Of a stretch of 64,000 nt of DNA, positions 17,327-26,793 are shown piece by piece; the stretch's first letter is position 1; each line of letters opens with the position of its first letter. The stretch covers positions 310,001 through 374,000 of the forward strand of contig CAVUZI010000007.1 in the NCBI GenBank assembly GCA_963745955.1, written 5' to 3'. A model generated the notes under the pieces. The model saw only the letters and a program-made list of their open reading frames with translations. It ran no database searches and was not told the origin of the DNA. The DNA is from Bog-756 sp963745955 (GTDB lineage Bacteria; Actinomycetota; Acidimicrobiia; Acidimicrobiales; RAAP-2). The position numbers were made by a program, and so were the translations under genes.

Positions 17327-19409
17327 TCAGCCGGCGGCGGCACCGACCACAGGTGCCGGCAGGTCGGCACCGACGAGCGAGCCGAGGAATCCGGCGTCCC
17401 CGTAGGAGTAGAGCGCACCGTCCCGACCGACGATCCAGTATCCGAGACCACTGGCGGTGCCGGCGATCCCTGCGATGGGCACCGGGCTGACGATGCCCTG
17501 TCCGGGTACCGATCCGTGGAAGTCGGCGTCCCCGAAGGCGAACACCCCGCCGTCCGAGGCGACCAGCCAGTACCCGCCACCGTCCGGGGTGGCGGCCATG
17601 CCCACGATGGGCTTGTTGAGGGCGATCGAACCGGTCGATCCGTGGAAGTCGGCGTCCCCGAAGGAGAACACCCCGCCGTCCGCACCCACCAGCCAGTACC
17701 CGCCACCGTCCGGGGTGGGGGCCATGCCCACGATGGGCTTGTTGAGGGGCATGCCACCGGTCGATCCGTAGAAGTCGGCGTCGCCGAAGGAGAACACCCC
17801 GCCGTCCGCACCCACCAGCCAGTACCCGCCACCGTCCGGGGTGGCCGCCATGCCCACGATGGGCTTGTTGAGGGTCACGCCACCGGTCGATCCGTAGAAG
17901 TCGGCGTCGCCGAAGGAGAACACCCCTCCGTCCGCACCCACCAGCCAGTACCCGCCACCGTCCGGGGTGGCCGCCATGCCCACCACGGGCTTGTTGAGGT
18001 GCGCGTCACCGGTCGAACCGAGGAAGGTCGCGGTACCGAGGTTGAAGACCCGTCCGTCGGAGGCCGACATCCACAGCCCCTGATGGCCCGACGGCGGGAC
18101 CAGCAACTGTTCGATCAACGTGTGGATGATCGTGTTGTTGCCCACGTTGGTCAGGACCAAACCGGTGGCGAAGCAGCCGGTGTTGGGGAGGCAGGCGATG
18201 CCGGCCAGATTGCCGAGAGCCACGACGTTGGGACTGGGGTCGACCGACCATTTCACACCGTTCCAGCTCTCGATGAACGGGCTGGGGCTGGCGTTGTTCT
18301 GGCCCAGAACCGCAGCGGCGACGCCGGTGGCCCAGCAGTCCGAGGCGGCGACACACGTCACCGCGGTCAGCAGGTCCTCGGGAGTGGTGGGATCGGGGCT
18401 CGGCGTGGCGCTCCAGGCTGAACCGTTCCAGTGCTCCACCAACGTGGTGGAGGGATGGCCCTCGGCGTCCATGGTCGCCCCCACCGCCCAGCAGTTCGAC
18501 GAGCCGGTGCAGGTGACCGCGCTCAGATACTGCCCCAGTGGGCTTGCCGCTCCCGCGAGGGGCACGAGCGACCAGGTCGAGCCGTTCCAGTGCTCGACCA
18601 AGGCCTCACTACCCGACTCGGTTGGGAAGACGCCGGGGAGGAAGTTGTACTGGACCTGGTTCGGACCCGAGAACCCGACGGCCCAACAGTTCGAGGGACC
18701 CGAGCATGTCACCGAGTCGAGCTGGTCGAACGGCTGGCCCGAGGACGCCGCGCTGGACCTGAGACCACCGCGTTCCGTTCCAGTGGATGATGATGCCGGC
18801 CAGAGGATTCTGGTTCCCGTCGAGCGCGCTGCCCACGGCCCAGCAGTCCGACGCGCCGGTGCAGCTGACCGAGAAGAGGTAGGCGTCGATGTCGGGTGTC
18901 GGCACCACCGACCAGGCGGAGCCGTCCCAGTGCTCGGTCAGGGGGATGGGGGCTTTCGGCCCGGTTCCGGCTTTCGCCTCCGCCCCCACGGCCCAGCAGT
19001 CGGAAGCACCGACGCAGCTCACACCCCACAGGAGGGATGCCCTGCTTCCGGGTGGGACGGCGTCGGGGCCGACCGACCACGTCGACCCGTTCCAGCGGTC
19101 GATCAGAGCGCCCGGTTGTGAGTTGTTGCCCAGACCGGAGAAGGCTCCTCCCACCGCCCAGCAGTTCCAGGTGCTCGTGCACGTGGTGCCCATCAGGAAG
19201 TGGCTGCCCGAAGCTCCCGAATCCGGGCTGGTGACGATGTTCCATCCCGAATCGTTGCCCGCCCGGGCCGTCGGAACAGCCGCGTGGGCCGTCGGAACAG
19301 CCGCCTGGGCCGTCGGAACAGCCGTCGTGAGCACCACGAGGCCGGCGGCCACGGCTCCCACGCAACGCCCGATCCGGCACCTGAACCCACCTCGGTCAAT
19401 TTTGTGCAT
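17327..19409 (-). CDS. Secreted protein with seven CWAVG repeats and six GYW repeats (frameshifted)
   Basis: Corrected length is 693 aa. A signal peptide ends in a threefold 7-residue repeat (AVPTAQA, AVPTAHA, AVPTARA), each a possible signal-peptidase site. Next come seven units pairing a C-x5-C[WF]A[VT]G strand with a WNGS.WS strand, which may be a seven-bladed propeller with a disulfide per blade (inference). Six units of about 42 aa follow (GYWLVGADGGVFSFGDADF), related to the gene at 291-2312 but more uniform. One extra base at about 18746-18749 shifts the frame after RWSQVQR; it resumes as ASSGQPFDQLDSVTC. No enzyme motif is present. It is probably a surface or extracellular binding protein. 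Confidence 0.8.
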
Positions 19410-19566
19410 CTCTGTGTATCGTCATTCGTTGTGACAGCTTTAGAGATGGGTCCGGAACCAGGGCCGCCGTGTCCGGGGCGACGGCCGATCCGGCCCCGTG
19501 CGCACCGGTCGCCGGGGACTTCGTGATCGACGCCTTCCCGTGGCCCCGGCGGCTACCGTTCGGAGG

Positions 19567-20952
19567 ATGAGCGGACCCCGGATCACCATCGTGGGCGGCG
19601 GCAGTACGCACTGGACGCCGCGGCTGCTTGTGGATTTTGCCAACTCCGAGGCCCTGAGAGACCTCGAGATCACCCTCATGGACAAGGACCCGGGCCCGCT
19701 CCCCCTGATGGAGGAGGTGGCCGCGCACATCGCCAAGGTCCGCGGCATCGGGCTTTCGGTTCGCACGACATCGGATCTCGACGACGCCCTCGACGGCGTC
19801 GACATGGTGATCATCGCCCTGTCCGTGGGGGGATTCGCCAGCATGCGTCACGACATCGAGATCCCTGCCCGCTACGGCATTCGGCAGCCGGTCGGCGACA
19901 GCGTCGGGCCCGGCGGGATCACCCGGGCCCTGCGAAGCGTCCCGGTCGTCACCGAGGTGGCCCGGGGGATGGAGCGCAGATGCCCCGAGGCCCTGATGAT
20001 CAACGTGAGCAATCCTCTGACCGCGTTGTGCCGCGGCGCGGCGCGGGAGTCGAACATCAGGGTCGTCGGCCTGTGCAACGAGCTGGTGGGCCTCAAATTC
20101 TCGTTGAGCCTGCTCTTCGACGCGCCGATGCACGAGATCGACCCGGTGTCGGCAGGTGTCAACCACCTGCCGCTCGTGACCCAGCTGCGGATAGGCGGCG
20201 CTGACGGATTCGGCATGCTCCGATCGGTCCTGGAAGATCCCTCGGCCCACGGCGAGGAGCCGATCTGGATGCCGCCGGTCGAGGGCATGCACTGGCAGAA
20301 GGTGTCGGAGGGCGACGTCTGGACCAAACGAGACGTGGTGGCCAACAACCGGCTCAAGTTCGAGCTGTTCGGCCGCTTCGGCGTCCTGCCCGGCGCCTCG
20401 GACACCCACATCGCCGAGTTCTTCCCCGGATTCGTCACCCAGTCGTCGGATTTCGGACGGGACTGGGGAGTGCATCATTACGGCCTCCACGGCCATCAGA
20501 AGGACAAGGAGGCCGACGACCGCGAGGTCGCCGAGCTGCTGAGTAGCGACGAGGTCCCGCCGTGGCCCTCGGGCGAGCTCGTGGCCGAGCTGATAGAGGG
20601 GGTGGCGACGGGCACGGAGCGCACCCTCCCGATGAACCTCCCCAACCAGGGCCAGGTCGAGAACCTCCCGAACGGCCTCGTGGTGGAGTGCATCGGTGTG
20701 ACCGGAGCCGACGGGGTACGGCCGCGGGACACGGCATACGTCGGGTCCGTACTCGGGGAGTACCTGCGTCAGATCACGACATCCCAGGAGCTCACCGTCG
20801 ACGCGGCACTGACCGGGGACCGCAACCGGGTGATCGAAGCCATGCTCACCGACCAGCTGGCCGGTCACCTGCCCTACGAGCGGGTCGTCTCCATGACCGA
20901 CGAGCTCCTGGCGGCCACGGCGCCCTGGCTGCCGCAATTCGGCTCCAGCTGA
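19567..20952 (+). CDS. Family 4 glycoside hydrolase (alpha-galactosidase/6-phospho-glucosidase type)
   Basis: The 461-aa protein is a GH4 enzyme, using NAD+ and Mn2+ in a redox-elimination mechanism. The N-terminal Rossmann motif is ITIVGGGSTHW. INVSNPLT, the metal-ligand cysteine in VGLCNELVG and the histidine of AGVNHLPL are all present. The substrate may be alpha-galactosides, glucuronides or a phosphorylated sugar; motifs do not settle this. The ATG at 19567 directly abuts CGGAGG, which is too close for normal use, so GTG at 19540 could be the real start. It stands alone, without PTS or ABC genes beside it. Confidence 0.85.
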   Translation: MSGPRITIVGGGSTHWTPRLLVDFANSEALRDLEITLMDKDPGPLPLMEEVAAHIAKVRGIGLSVRTTSDLDDALDGVDMVIIALSVGGFASMRHDIEIPARYGIRQPVGDSVGPGGITRALRSVPVVTEVARGMERRCPEALMINVSNPLTALCRGAARESNIRVVGLCNELVGLKFSLSLLFDAPMHEIDPVSAGVNHLPLVTQLRIGGADGFGMLRSVLEDPSAHGEEPIWMPPVEGMHWQKVSEGDVWTKRDVVANNRLKFELFGRFGVLPGASDTHIAEFFPGFVTQSSDFGRDWGVHHYGLHGHQKDKEADDREVAELLSSDEVPPWPSGELVAELIEGVATGTERTLPMNLPNQGQVENLPNGLVVECIGVTGADGVRPRDTAYVGSVLGEYLRQITTSQELTVDAALTGDRNRVIEAMLTDQLAGHLPYERVVSMTDELLAATAPWLPQFGSS

Positions 20953-21012
20953 TCTTCGGTTCCGTCCTCCCCCGCCTGCGCCAGCCAGAGGGGTGCCACG
21001 GGTGCCGCAGCC

Positions 21013-22266
21013 TCACATGGCTCGGCGGGCTGCGTCGATGCAGGCCTCCATCAACACGAAGCTCCTGGTATCACCCGTCGTCCCGATCTCCATCTTGTTC
21101 ATCACATAGCCCATGCCGAGCTCGATGTCCGGATCCGCCCAACCCGCCGACCCACCCATTCCGAAGTGGCCGAACGAACGGGGGCCTCCCAGTCCTGCCG
21201 CGCCCACGACCCCGCGGTTGAGCATGAAGCCGAGCCCCCATTGCAGGTCGAGCCCGAGGAGCACGGTGTCCGGACCCTGGGTCCGCTGACGCAGCGAAGC
21301 ATCCAGTTGGCCCGAGGTCAGGATGCGGAACCTCTGGCCCGAGGGGCCGGCCACGTCACCGACGCAGGCCCCGTAGAGCCGGGCCAGGGATCGGGCGTCG
21401 CAGATCCCGTTGGCCGCCGGTATCTCGGCGGCATGAAGACGTGGATCGTCCCACACGCTCGGATCCGAGAACGCCCCGCCCGGGGCTGACAAGGCCTTGG
21501 TCAGGGGACCGTCGGGAGCCAGGTAGCTGGCGGCCTGATCAGCCAGTGCGGCCAGGCCGCCGTCGGCGGCCGACCCCCCGACGGCGTCGAGACCGGGCAG
21601 GGGACCGCCGGACTCCAGCGACTCGAGGAACGAGATCAGCCGGGCCACGCGGTGCTCCTCGGAGCCGGGCAGGCCGACGTAGAACTCTGCCCCCAGGGGA
21701 CCGGCGATCTCCTCGCGCAGGTAGGTCCCGAGGCTCCGGCCACTGACCCGCCGCACCACCTCGCCGACCAACCAGCCGTACGTGGTGGCGTGGTAGCCGT
21801 GGGCACTGCCCGGCGGCCACGAGGGAGCCTGGTGCTCGAGCGCCTCGATGACGGGGTCCCAGGCCAGCGCCTGTTCGAACGACATCGAGCCGTCGGTCCA
21901 GGCCAGACCGGCCCGGTGGGACAGCAGGTCGGCCACGGTGACGTGCTCCTTGCCCGACTGCGCGAATTCGGGCCAGTAGGTCGCCACCGGAGCGTCCACG
22001 TTGATGGCGCCCTGCTGCGCCAGCCGGTTGGCGCACATGGCCGTGATGCCCTTGGTCGTCGAATAGACCAGCACCATCGTGTCTTCGTCCCACGGTCTGC
22101 CCGTCCTCGTGTCGGCGACGCCACCCCAGAGGTCGACCACCGGCTCCCCCCGGTGGTAGGCACTGAACGCCGCCCCGACCTCCGACCCCCGATCGAAGTT
22201 GCTCTGGAATGCCTTGCGCACCTCTTCGAAGCCCGGTGCCGTCCGTCCCCCGATGATCGTCTCCAT
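21013..22266 (-). CDS. Serine hydrolase of the beta-lactamase/EstB family
   Basis: The 417-aa protein is a class-C beta-lactamase-like esterase. The catalytic S-x-x-K is STTK (S69/K72), the tyrosine motif is in GYHATTYGWLVGEV, and the third motif is represented by FGHFGMGGSAG. Such cytosolic enzymes act on esters or amides rather than penicillins; no signal peptide is visible. GGGGAG lies 6 nt before the ATG at 22266, making it a better start than the ATG at 22272. It is divergent from the MFS exporter gene across a 434-bp gap. Confidence 0.85.
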   Translation of the reverse strand: METIIGGRTAPGFEEVRKAFQSNFDRGSEVGAAFSAYHRGEPVVDLWGGVADTRTGRPWDEDTMVLVYSTTKGITAMCANRLAQQGAINVDAPVATYWPEFAQSGKEHVTVADLLSHRAGLAWTDGSMSFEQALAWDPVIEALEHQAPSWPPGSAHGYHATTYGWLVGEVVRRVSGRSLGTYLREEIAGPLGAEFYVGLPGSEEHRVARLISFLESLESGGPLPGLDAVGGSAADGGLAALADQAASYLAPDGPLTKALSAPGGAFSDPSVWDDPRLHAAEIPAANGICDARSLARLYGACVGDVAGPSGQRFRILTSGQLDASLRQRTQGPDTVLLGLDLQWGLGFMLNRGVVGAAGLGGPRSFGHFGMGGSAGWADPDIELGMGYVMNKMEIGTTGDTRSFVLMEACIDAARRAM

Positions 22267-22680
22267 GCTCATCTCCCCGTTCCCCGTTCACGATAGTGCC
22301 GGCCCGGAAACGTCGAACGGACCGCCGGGCTGGCGGACGGCCGGACCGACGGACCGAAAAGACCCGCCGCCGGGCCGACCAACAGCCGGATGGGTGCTCA
22401 TGGCGGACGCCACAGAATGTTCATTGAGGGTTCAGTATCCGGTGACACACCGGTCAAGGACGTGGTGTTCAATCAGGAGTGGTCCGATGCATTCCTTCCC
22501 TGTGCAGCTGTCGGCGGGCCGCTGGGTCGTAGCGCGCCCCACGCCGGACCATCCACTCCGGCGTGGGCGCGCTCCCCTACTCCTCCCACCTACTCCTCCT
22601 CGACGACGCCCCTCCCCCCCACGCCGTCCCCAATACCGCCCGACCCGCCCGGCGCCGCGCCCGGCTCCGCGTTTCTTAAC
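22267..22680. other. Non-coding gap with C-rich tract upstream of the MFS promoter
   Basis: No gene is convincing here. Positions about 22565-22670 are a nearly G-free C/T-rich tract on the plus strand, so the minus strand is G-rich with many GGG runs. It ends at the AT-rich promoter of the MFS unit. The abrupt change in composition suggests a regulatory or structural role, but nothing specific can be shown. Confidence 0.45.
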
Positions 22681-22700
22681 TATGACGTTAACGTTATAAT
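22681..22700 (+). promoter_or_regulatory. Operator palindrome and -10 box of the MFS-merR unit
   Basis: An 18-bp near-palindrome (TATGACGTTAACGTTATA, 22681-22698; one mismatched pair, perfect 10-bp core ACGTTAACGT) overlaps a consensus -10 TATAAT at 22695-22700. The -35 is poor, as in promoters activated by MerR-type proteins. The merR gene is the second gene of the unit, so autoregulated control is likely. Confidence 0.65.
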
Positions 22701-22706
22701 ATGGCC

Positions 22707-22763
22707 ATGGACACCGGCACGAGGCCCACCGTGGCCCGCTCGGGAATCGGCAGCGCGAAGTGA
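22707..22763 (+). CDS. Short leaderless leader ORF coupled to the MFS gene
   Basis: An 18-codon frame (MDTGTRPTVARSGIGSAK, or 20 codons from ATG at 22701) starts 7 nt after the -10 box, where transcription should begin, so the ATG would be at the 5' end of the message. Its TGA (22761-22763) overlaps the GTG start of the exporter (22760-22762) as GTGA. This arrangement is expected for leaderless initiation followed by translational coupling. The peptide itself has no known similarity, and the ORF could be chance. Confidence 0.45.
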   Translation: MDTGTRPTVARSGIGSAK

Positions 22764-24559
22764 AGCTCACGCTGGCGTCGCCGCGACGGCCCGCCACTCC
22801 CACTGCGCTCCCCACGGCAGAGTCCGGCTATAAGTGGATCGCCCTGGCGACCGTGACGCTCGGCACCCTGATGGTGTTCATCAATCAGTCCATCGTGCTG
22901 ATCTCCCTCCCCGACATCTTCCGGGGGATCGATCTCAACCCTCTCGCTCCCGGCAACACCGGGTACATGCTGTGGATGCTGATGGGCTTCATGGTCGTCC
23001 TGGCCGTGCTCGTCGTCTCCCTGGGCCGTGTCGGCGACATGTTCGGGCGCGTGCGCATCTTCAACCTCGGCTTTGCCGTGTTCACCTTGTTCTCGGTCCT
23101 GCTTTCGGTCACATGGCTGACCGGGCCCACAGCGGCACTCTGGCTCATCGGCATGCGGGTGGGTCAAGGAGTGGGAGGAGCCATGCTCTTCGCCAACTCC
23201 TCGGCCATCGTCACCGACGCATTCCCAGCCGACCAGCGCGGGCTCGGGCTCGGTATCAACAATGTGGCCGCCATCGCAGGCTCGTTCATCGGCCTCATAC
23301 TCGGTGGACTCCTGGCCCCGGTGGAGTGGCACCTCGTCTTCTTGCTGTCGGTTCCCGTCGGTCTGTTCGGAACTGTCTTTGCCTACGTGAAGCTCCGGGA
23401 CACCGGTGTCCGCACGCCGGCGAAGATCGACTGGGCCGGCAACCTCACCTTCGCCGCCGGCCTCATCCTGATCCTGGTGGGCATCACCTACGGCCTGCTC
23501 CCCTACGGCCATCACACCATGGGGTGGACGAGTCCCGTCGTCATGGGCGAGATCATCGGCGGCATCATCATCCTGGTCATCTTCGGAGTCATCGAGACCA
23601 GAGTGGCCCATCCCATGTTCCGTCTCTCCCTGTTTCGGATCCGGGCCTTCTCCGCCGGAAACGTGGCCAGCTTCCTGGCCTCACTCAGTCGGGGTGGCCT
23701 GATGTTCATGCTGATCATCTGGTTGCAAGGGATCTGGCTCCCCCTCCACGGCTACAGCTTCTCCCAGACTCCCCTGTGGGCCGGCATCTACATGATCCCG
23801 CTGACCGTCGGATTCCTGCTGGCCGGACCCATCAGCGGCGTGTTGGCCGACCGGCACGGGGCACGGCCCTTCGCCACGGGCGGCCTGCTCCTCGTGGCCC
23901 TGACCTTCATCCTGCTCCTGAGGCTGCCGGTCGACTTCTCCTACTGGGGCTTCGCCGCGCTCATCTTCTTCAACTCGATCGGCATGGGCATGTTCATCGC
24001 GCCGAACCAGACCGGCATCATGAACAGCCTCCCGGCCGATCAGCGCGGGGCGGGCGCGGGCATGGCCGGCACATTCAATTCGTCGGCCCAAGTCCTGTCC
24101 ATCGGCATCTTCTTCACGCTGATGATCCTGGGACTGGCTGCGACATTGCCCTCCTCTCTCTACCACGGCCTCATCGTCCAGGGCGTGGCCCCGGCCACCG
24201 CGCTCCGGGTGTCCCACCTGCCCCCCGTCGGAAGTCTGTTTGCGGCGTTCCTCGGGTACAACCCGATGCAGACCCTGCTCGGGCCGGCCGCGCTCTCACA
24301 GCTTCCCCCGGCCACCGCTCACTACCTGACCAGCCGGGCGTTCTTCCCCCACCTGATCGCGGCACCCTTCTCCGACGGACTCACGGAAGCCTTCTCCTTC
24401 GCGGCCGGCGTCTGTATCCTCGGTGCCGTGGCTTCGCTCCTCCGCGGCGGCAAATACCACTACCAGGAACCAGGGGCACTGACCAAGGACGATGCCGAGT
24501 CCGTCGTGGTGTCGGCTCAGGAAGCCATCGCCGAAACCGAACCGCTGTTGGCGGAATGA
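22760..24559 (+). CDS. MFS transporter, DHA2 family (14 helices)
   Basis: The 599-aa polytopic protein resembles DHA2 drug:H+ antiporters. The first helix is followed by MVFINQSIVLISLPDIF, motif A is LGRVGDMFGRVRIF, and the GVGGAMLFANSSAIVTDAFP region resembles motif C. About 14 membrane helices are apparent, with a short hydrophilic tail (QEAIAETEPLLAE). It probably exports toxic hydrophobic compounds. GTG at 22760 lacks a good ribosome-binding site and overlaps the leader ORF stop, so it is probably translated by coupling. One nucleotide separates its stop from the merR start. Confidence 0.9.
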   Translation: MKLTLASPRRPATPTALPTAESGYKWIALATVTLGTLMVFINQSIVLISLPDIFRGIDLNPLAPGNTGYMLWMLMGFMVVLAVLVVSLGRVGDMFGRVRIFNLGFAVFTLFSVLLSVTWLTGPTAALWLIGMRVGQGVGGAMLFANSSAIVTDAFPADQRGLGLGINNVAAIAGSFIGLILGGLLAPVEWHLVFLLSVPVGLFGTVFAYVKLRDTGVRTPAKIDWAGNLTFAAGLILILVGITYGLLPYGHHTMGWTSPVVMGEIIGGIIILVIFGVIETRVAHPMFRLSLFRIRAFSAGNVASFLASLSRGGLMFMLIIWLQGIWLPLHGYSFSQTPLWAGIYMIPLTVGFLLAGPISGVLADRHGARPFATGGLLLVALTFILLLRLPVDFSYWGFAALIFFNSIGMGMFIAPNQTGIMNSLPADQRGAGAGMAGTFNSSAQVLSIGIFFTLMILGLAATLPSSLYHGLIVQGVAPATALRVSHLPPVGSLFAAFLGYNPMQTLLGPAALSQLPPATAHYLTSRAFFPHLIAAPFSDGLTEAFSFAAGVCILGAVASLLRGGKYHYQEPGALTKDDAESVVVSAQEAIAETEPLLAE

Positions 24560-24560
24560 C

Positions 24561-25100
24561 ATGAAGGCACCGACCACCGGCGGTAGCCCGCCACCGGCAA
24601 CCGTCATTCCCGCTGCCGCGGCGGGGTCCATCGGTGTCGCGGACATCGCCAAAGGGGCCGAATGCGGGATCTCCATCAGCGACGCGGCCGCCGCGGCCGG
24701 AGTTTCGCCCCGCACACTGCGGTACTACGAGGAGCTCGGACTGCTCAGTCCCTCCCTCCATACCCGTGGCGGTCAGCGGCGCTACACCGAGGACGATCTC
24801 ACCCAGCTCGGCCGCATCCTCGAATTGCGTGAAGTGCTGGGGATGAACCTCGACGAGATCAAGGAATTCCTGTCCTTCGAGACCAGGCTCGACCAGCTGC
24901 GGACCACCTATCGGGCCACCAGGACGTCGACGACCGACGAAGCCCGCGCCGAGCAGAAGGCCACACTGCTCGAGGCCCTCGAACTGAACGAGTCGCTGGC
25001 CGAACAGCTGAACGCCAAGCTGGCCAGGATGGACAGCTTTCGGGCCAAGGTCGCAGCAGACGCCAAACGCTGTCGCGAACTGCTGGCCCAATTGGAGTGA
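24561..25100 (+). CDS. MerR family transcriptional regulator
   Basis: The 179-aa protein has the MerR winged helix-turn-helix at about residues 38-75 (ISISDAAAAAGVSPRTLRYY, then RGGQRRYTEDDL), followed by a helical dimerisation region and an inducer domain without conserved metal cysteines. A 35-residue Ala/Pro-rich extension precedes the HTH, so a later start is possible. It follows the MFS gene by one nucleotide and probably binds the palindrome at 22681-22698, activating export in response to a hydrophobic ligand (inference). Confidence 0.85.
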   Translation: MKAPTTGGSPPPATVIPAAAAGSIGVADIAKGAECGISISDAAAAAGVSPRTLRYYEELGLLSPSLHTRGGQRRYTEDDLTQLGRILELREVLGMNLDEIKEFLSFETRLDQLRTTYRATRTSTTDEARAEQKATLLEALELNESLAEQLNAKLARMDSFRAKVAADAKRCRELLAQLE

Positions 25101-25111
25101 GGCCCCGGTCC

Positions 25112-25139
25112 TTGGACACGAGGGCGTCCGCCTTATAGG
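25112..25139 (+). promoter_or_regulatory. Candidate promoter of the CMD-epimerase unit
   Basis: TTGGAC at 25112-25117 and TATAGG at 25134-25139 are spaced by 16 bp, 77 bp before the CMD start codon. The match is moderate and untested. Confidence 0.4.
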
Positions 25140-25215
25140 TTCGTAGTCGGGCCTTCATCGGCTCGCAGACTGTGTGATACATCCGACTGTTGCCACCGAC
25201 CGAGAGGGGTCCCGC

Positions 25216-25803
25216 ATGCCAAGGATTGAACCGATCCCGATGGATGAGCTCGCAGAAGAGCCGAGACGGATCATCGAAGACGGGGTGGCGAACGGGACCT
25301 ACGCAACTCCGATCCCGCTCCAGATCTTCGCGTACAAGACATCGCAGATCCTGATGACCAACGCGGCGCGTGGCGCATGGGGCCAGCAGAGCCTCCTCGG
25401 AGGCCGCATCCTCGAGCTCATCCGTATACGGAGTGCGCAGTTGGGCGAGTGCCAACCATGTATGCAGTCGCGCAAGCACGATTCGATCACGGACGAAGAC
25501 GTCGCCTGCCTCATCGCCCCCGGCACTTCACAGCTGACGGAGCAGGAACGACTGGCCGTGCAGTTCCTCGACCTCCTCTCGGCTGACCATCACGCCATCG
25601 ACGACGGTGTCTACCGTGAGCTCGGTGAGGTGTTCACTGCGGCCCAGATCATCGAGCTCGGGTTCACCTGCGCCAACGCCATGGGTCTCCACCGCTTCAT
25701 CCACACGCTCGATGTGTTCGGAGACAGCGCACCGGTGATCGCGTACAGTGCCGATCAGATCGACACCGCGTTGGCCGACGTTCCCGAACAGGCCCCTGCA
25801 TGA
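25216..25803 (+). CDS. Carboxymuconolactone decarboxylase (CMD/AhpD-like) family protein
   Basis: The 195-aa all-helical protein carries the AhpD-type redox motif C79-Q-P-C82 in RIRSAQLGECQPCMQSRKHD, with the downstream Arg-Lys-His context usual for peroxidase-like CMD proteins. A second half-domain (LTEQERLAVQFLDLLS..HHAIDDGVYRELGEVFTAAQ) matches the family. It may act as a thiol peroxidase or decarboxylase-like enzyme. The ATG at 25216 follows GAGAGGGG. Its TGA overlaps the start of the next gene as ATGA, indicating translational coupling with the epimerase. Confidence 0.8.
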   Translation: MPRIEPIPMDELAEEPRRIIEDGVANGTYATPIPLQIFAYKTSQILMTNAARGAWGQQSLLGGRILELIRIRSAQLGECQPCMQSRKHDSITDEDVACLIAPGTSQLTEQERLAVQFLDLLSADHHAIDDGVYRELGEVFTAAQIIELGFTCANAMGLHRFIHTLDVFGDSAPVIAYSADQIDTALADVPEQAPA

Positions 25804-26793
25804 GCCGGACAGTGTTCGTCACCGGCGCCACCGGGCTGGCGGGGGCGAACGTGTGCAAGCTCCTGATCGAGCGCGGCGACGCGGTCCGGGCTCTCGCCCG
25901 TGCCGGCGCCGACGCCGATCCACTGGCGGCTCTGGGGGTCGAGGTGGTCCGTGGCGACATCACCGATGCCGACGATGTCCTCCGCGGCGCCCGAGGGAGC
26001 GATGCTGCCATCCACTGCGCTGCGCTCCTGGGGGGTGCGAGCCAGAATCTTCCCGATTTCCAGGCCGTGAACGTGGAAGGGACCAGGCACGTCCTCGACG
26101 CGGCCGAATCCCTCGGCATGGGCCGGGTCGTCGCCGTCAGCACCGGTACGTTCTTCGACACGACCGGGGGCCTCGAGCGTGAGGATGCGCCGGTATCGAG
26201 CACGCCCAGTTCGGACCCGTACACGCTGACCAAGATGGCGGCATTCCAGGACGCGATGAGCCCGCGCCGCCGCCGGTCAGGATGTCGTCACCACCCACCC
26301 CGGCGCCATCTTCGGCCCCTCGCCGGTGGCCAGCAACGCGCTCGGGATCACCAGCTTCAACCGGGTGCTCCTCTCCGCTCTTCGCCAGCGCATCTCACAG
26401 TATCTGCGGTTTCCGGTGAGCTGGGTCTTCGCCGAGGACGTGGCCCGGGGCTGCATCCTCGCCCTCGACAGAGGCATAGCCGGTGAGCGGTACATGCTCG
26501 ACGGCCGGCCCGAGGACGTGGTCAGCATCGCCCAGGCGTGCAGTCGCATCTGCGAGCTGGCCGGCCTCGAGCACCGGGTGGCCGATGTGGAGCCGTCCGA
26601 CGATCCCGAACTGGCTCGGGTGTTCGGGCCGACGCTGGTGGCCATCGCGGCCAAGGCGGATTCCGAGCGGCCGGCACGTCCCAAATTGACGGAGTCGAAG
26701 ACCTACAAACGGCTCGGCTACGACCCCATCAGCCTCGACGAGGGCCTCCGCACCACCACGGCGTGGTTCCGCCAATTGGGCAAGATCAGCTGA
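25800..26793 (+). CDS. NAD-dependent epimerase/dehydratase family protein (frameshifted)
   Basis: Corrected length is 330 aa. It is an extended SDR with the NAD(P) motif TGATGLAG at 8-15, VEVVRGDITD and AAIHCAALL, and an active-site YTLTK in place of YxxxK. An extra C in the CCC run at 26262-26264 breaks the frame after DAM; the protein resumes as AAAGQDVVTTHPGAIFGPS and continues to YDPISLDEGLRTT. The sequence resembles nucleotide-sugar or dihydroflavonol-reductase-like SDRs; the substrate is unknown. The start overlaps the CMD stop. Confidence 0.85.

Noticed and set aside
15848..18421. 857-codon plus-strand frame over the DUF2252, membrane and repeat genes
   Set aside because: It crosses three minus-strand genes and two gaps, and its repeats only mirror the GYW repeats on the other strand.
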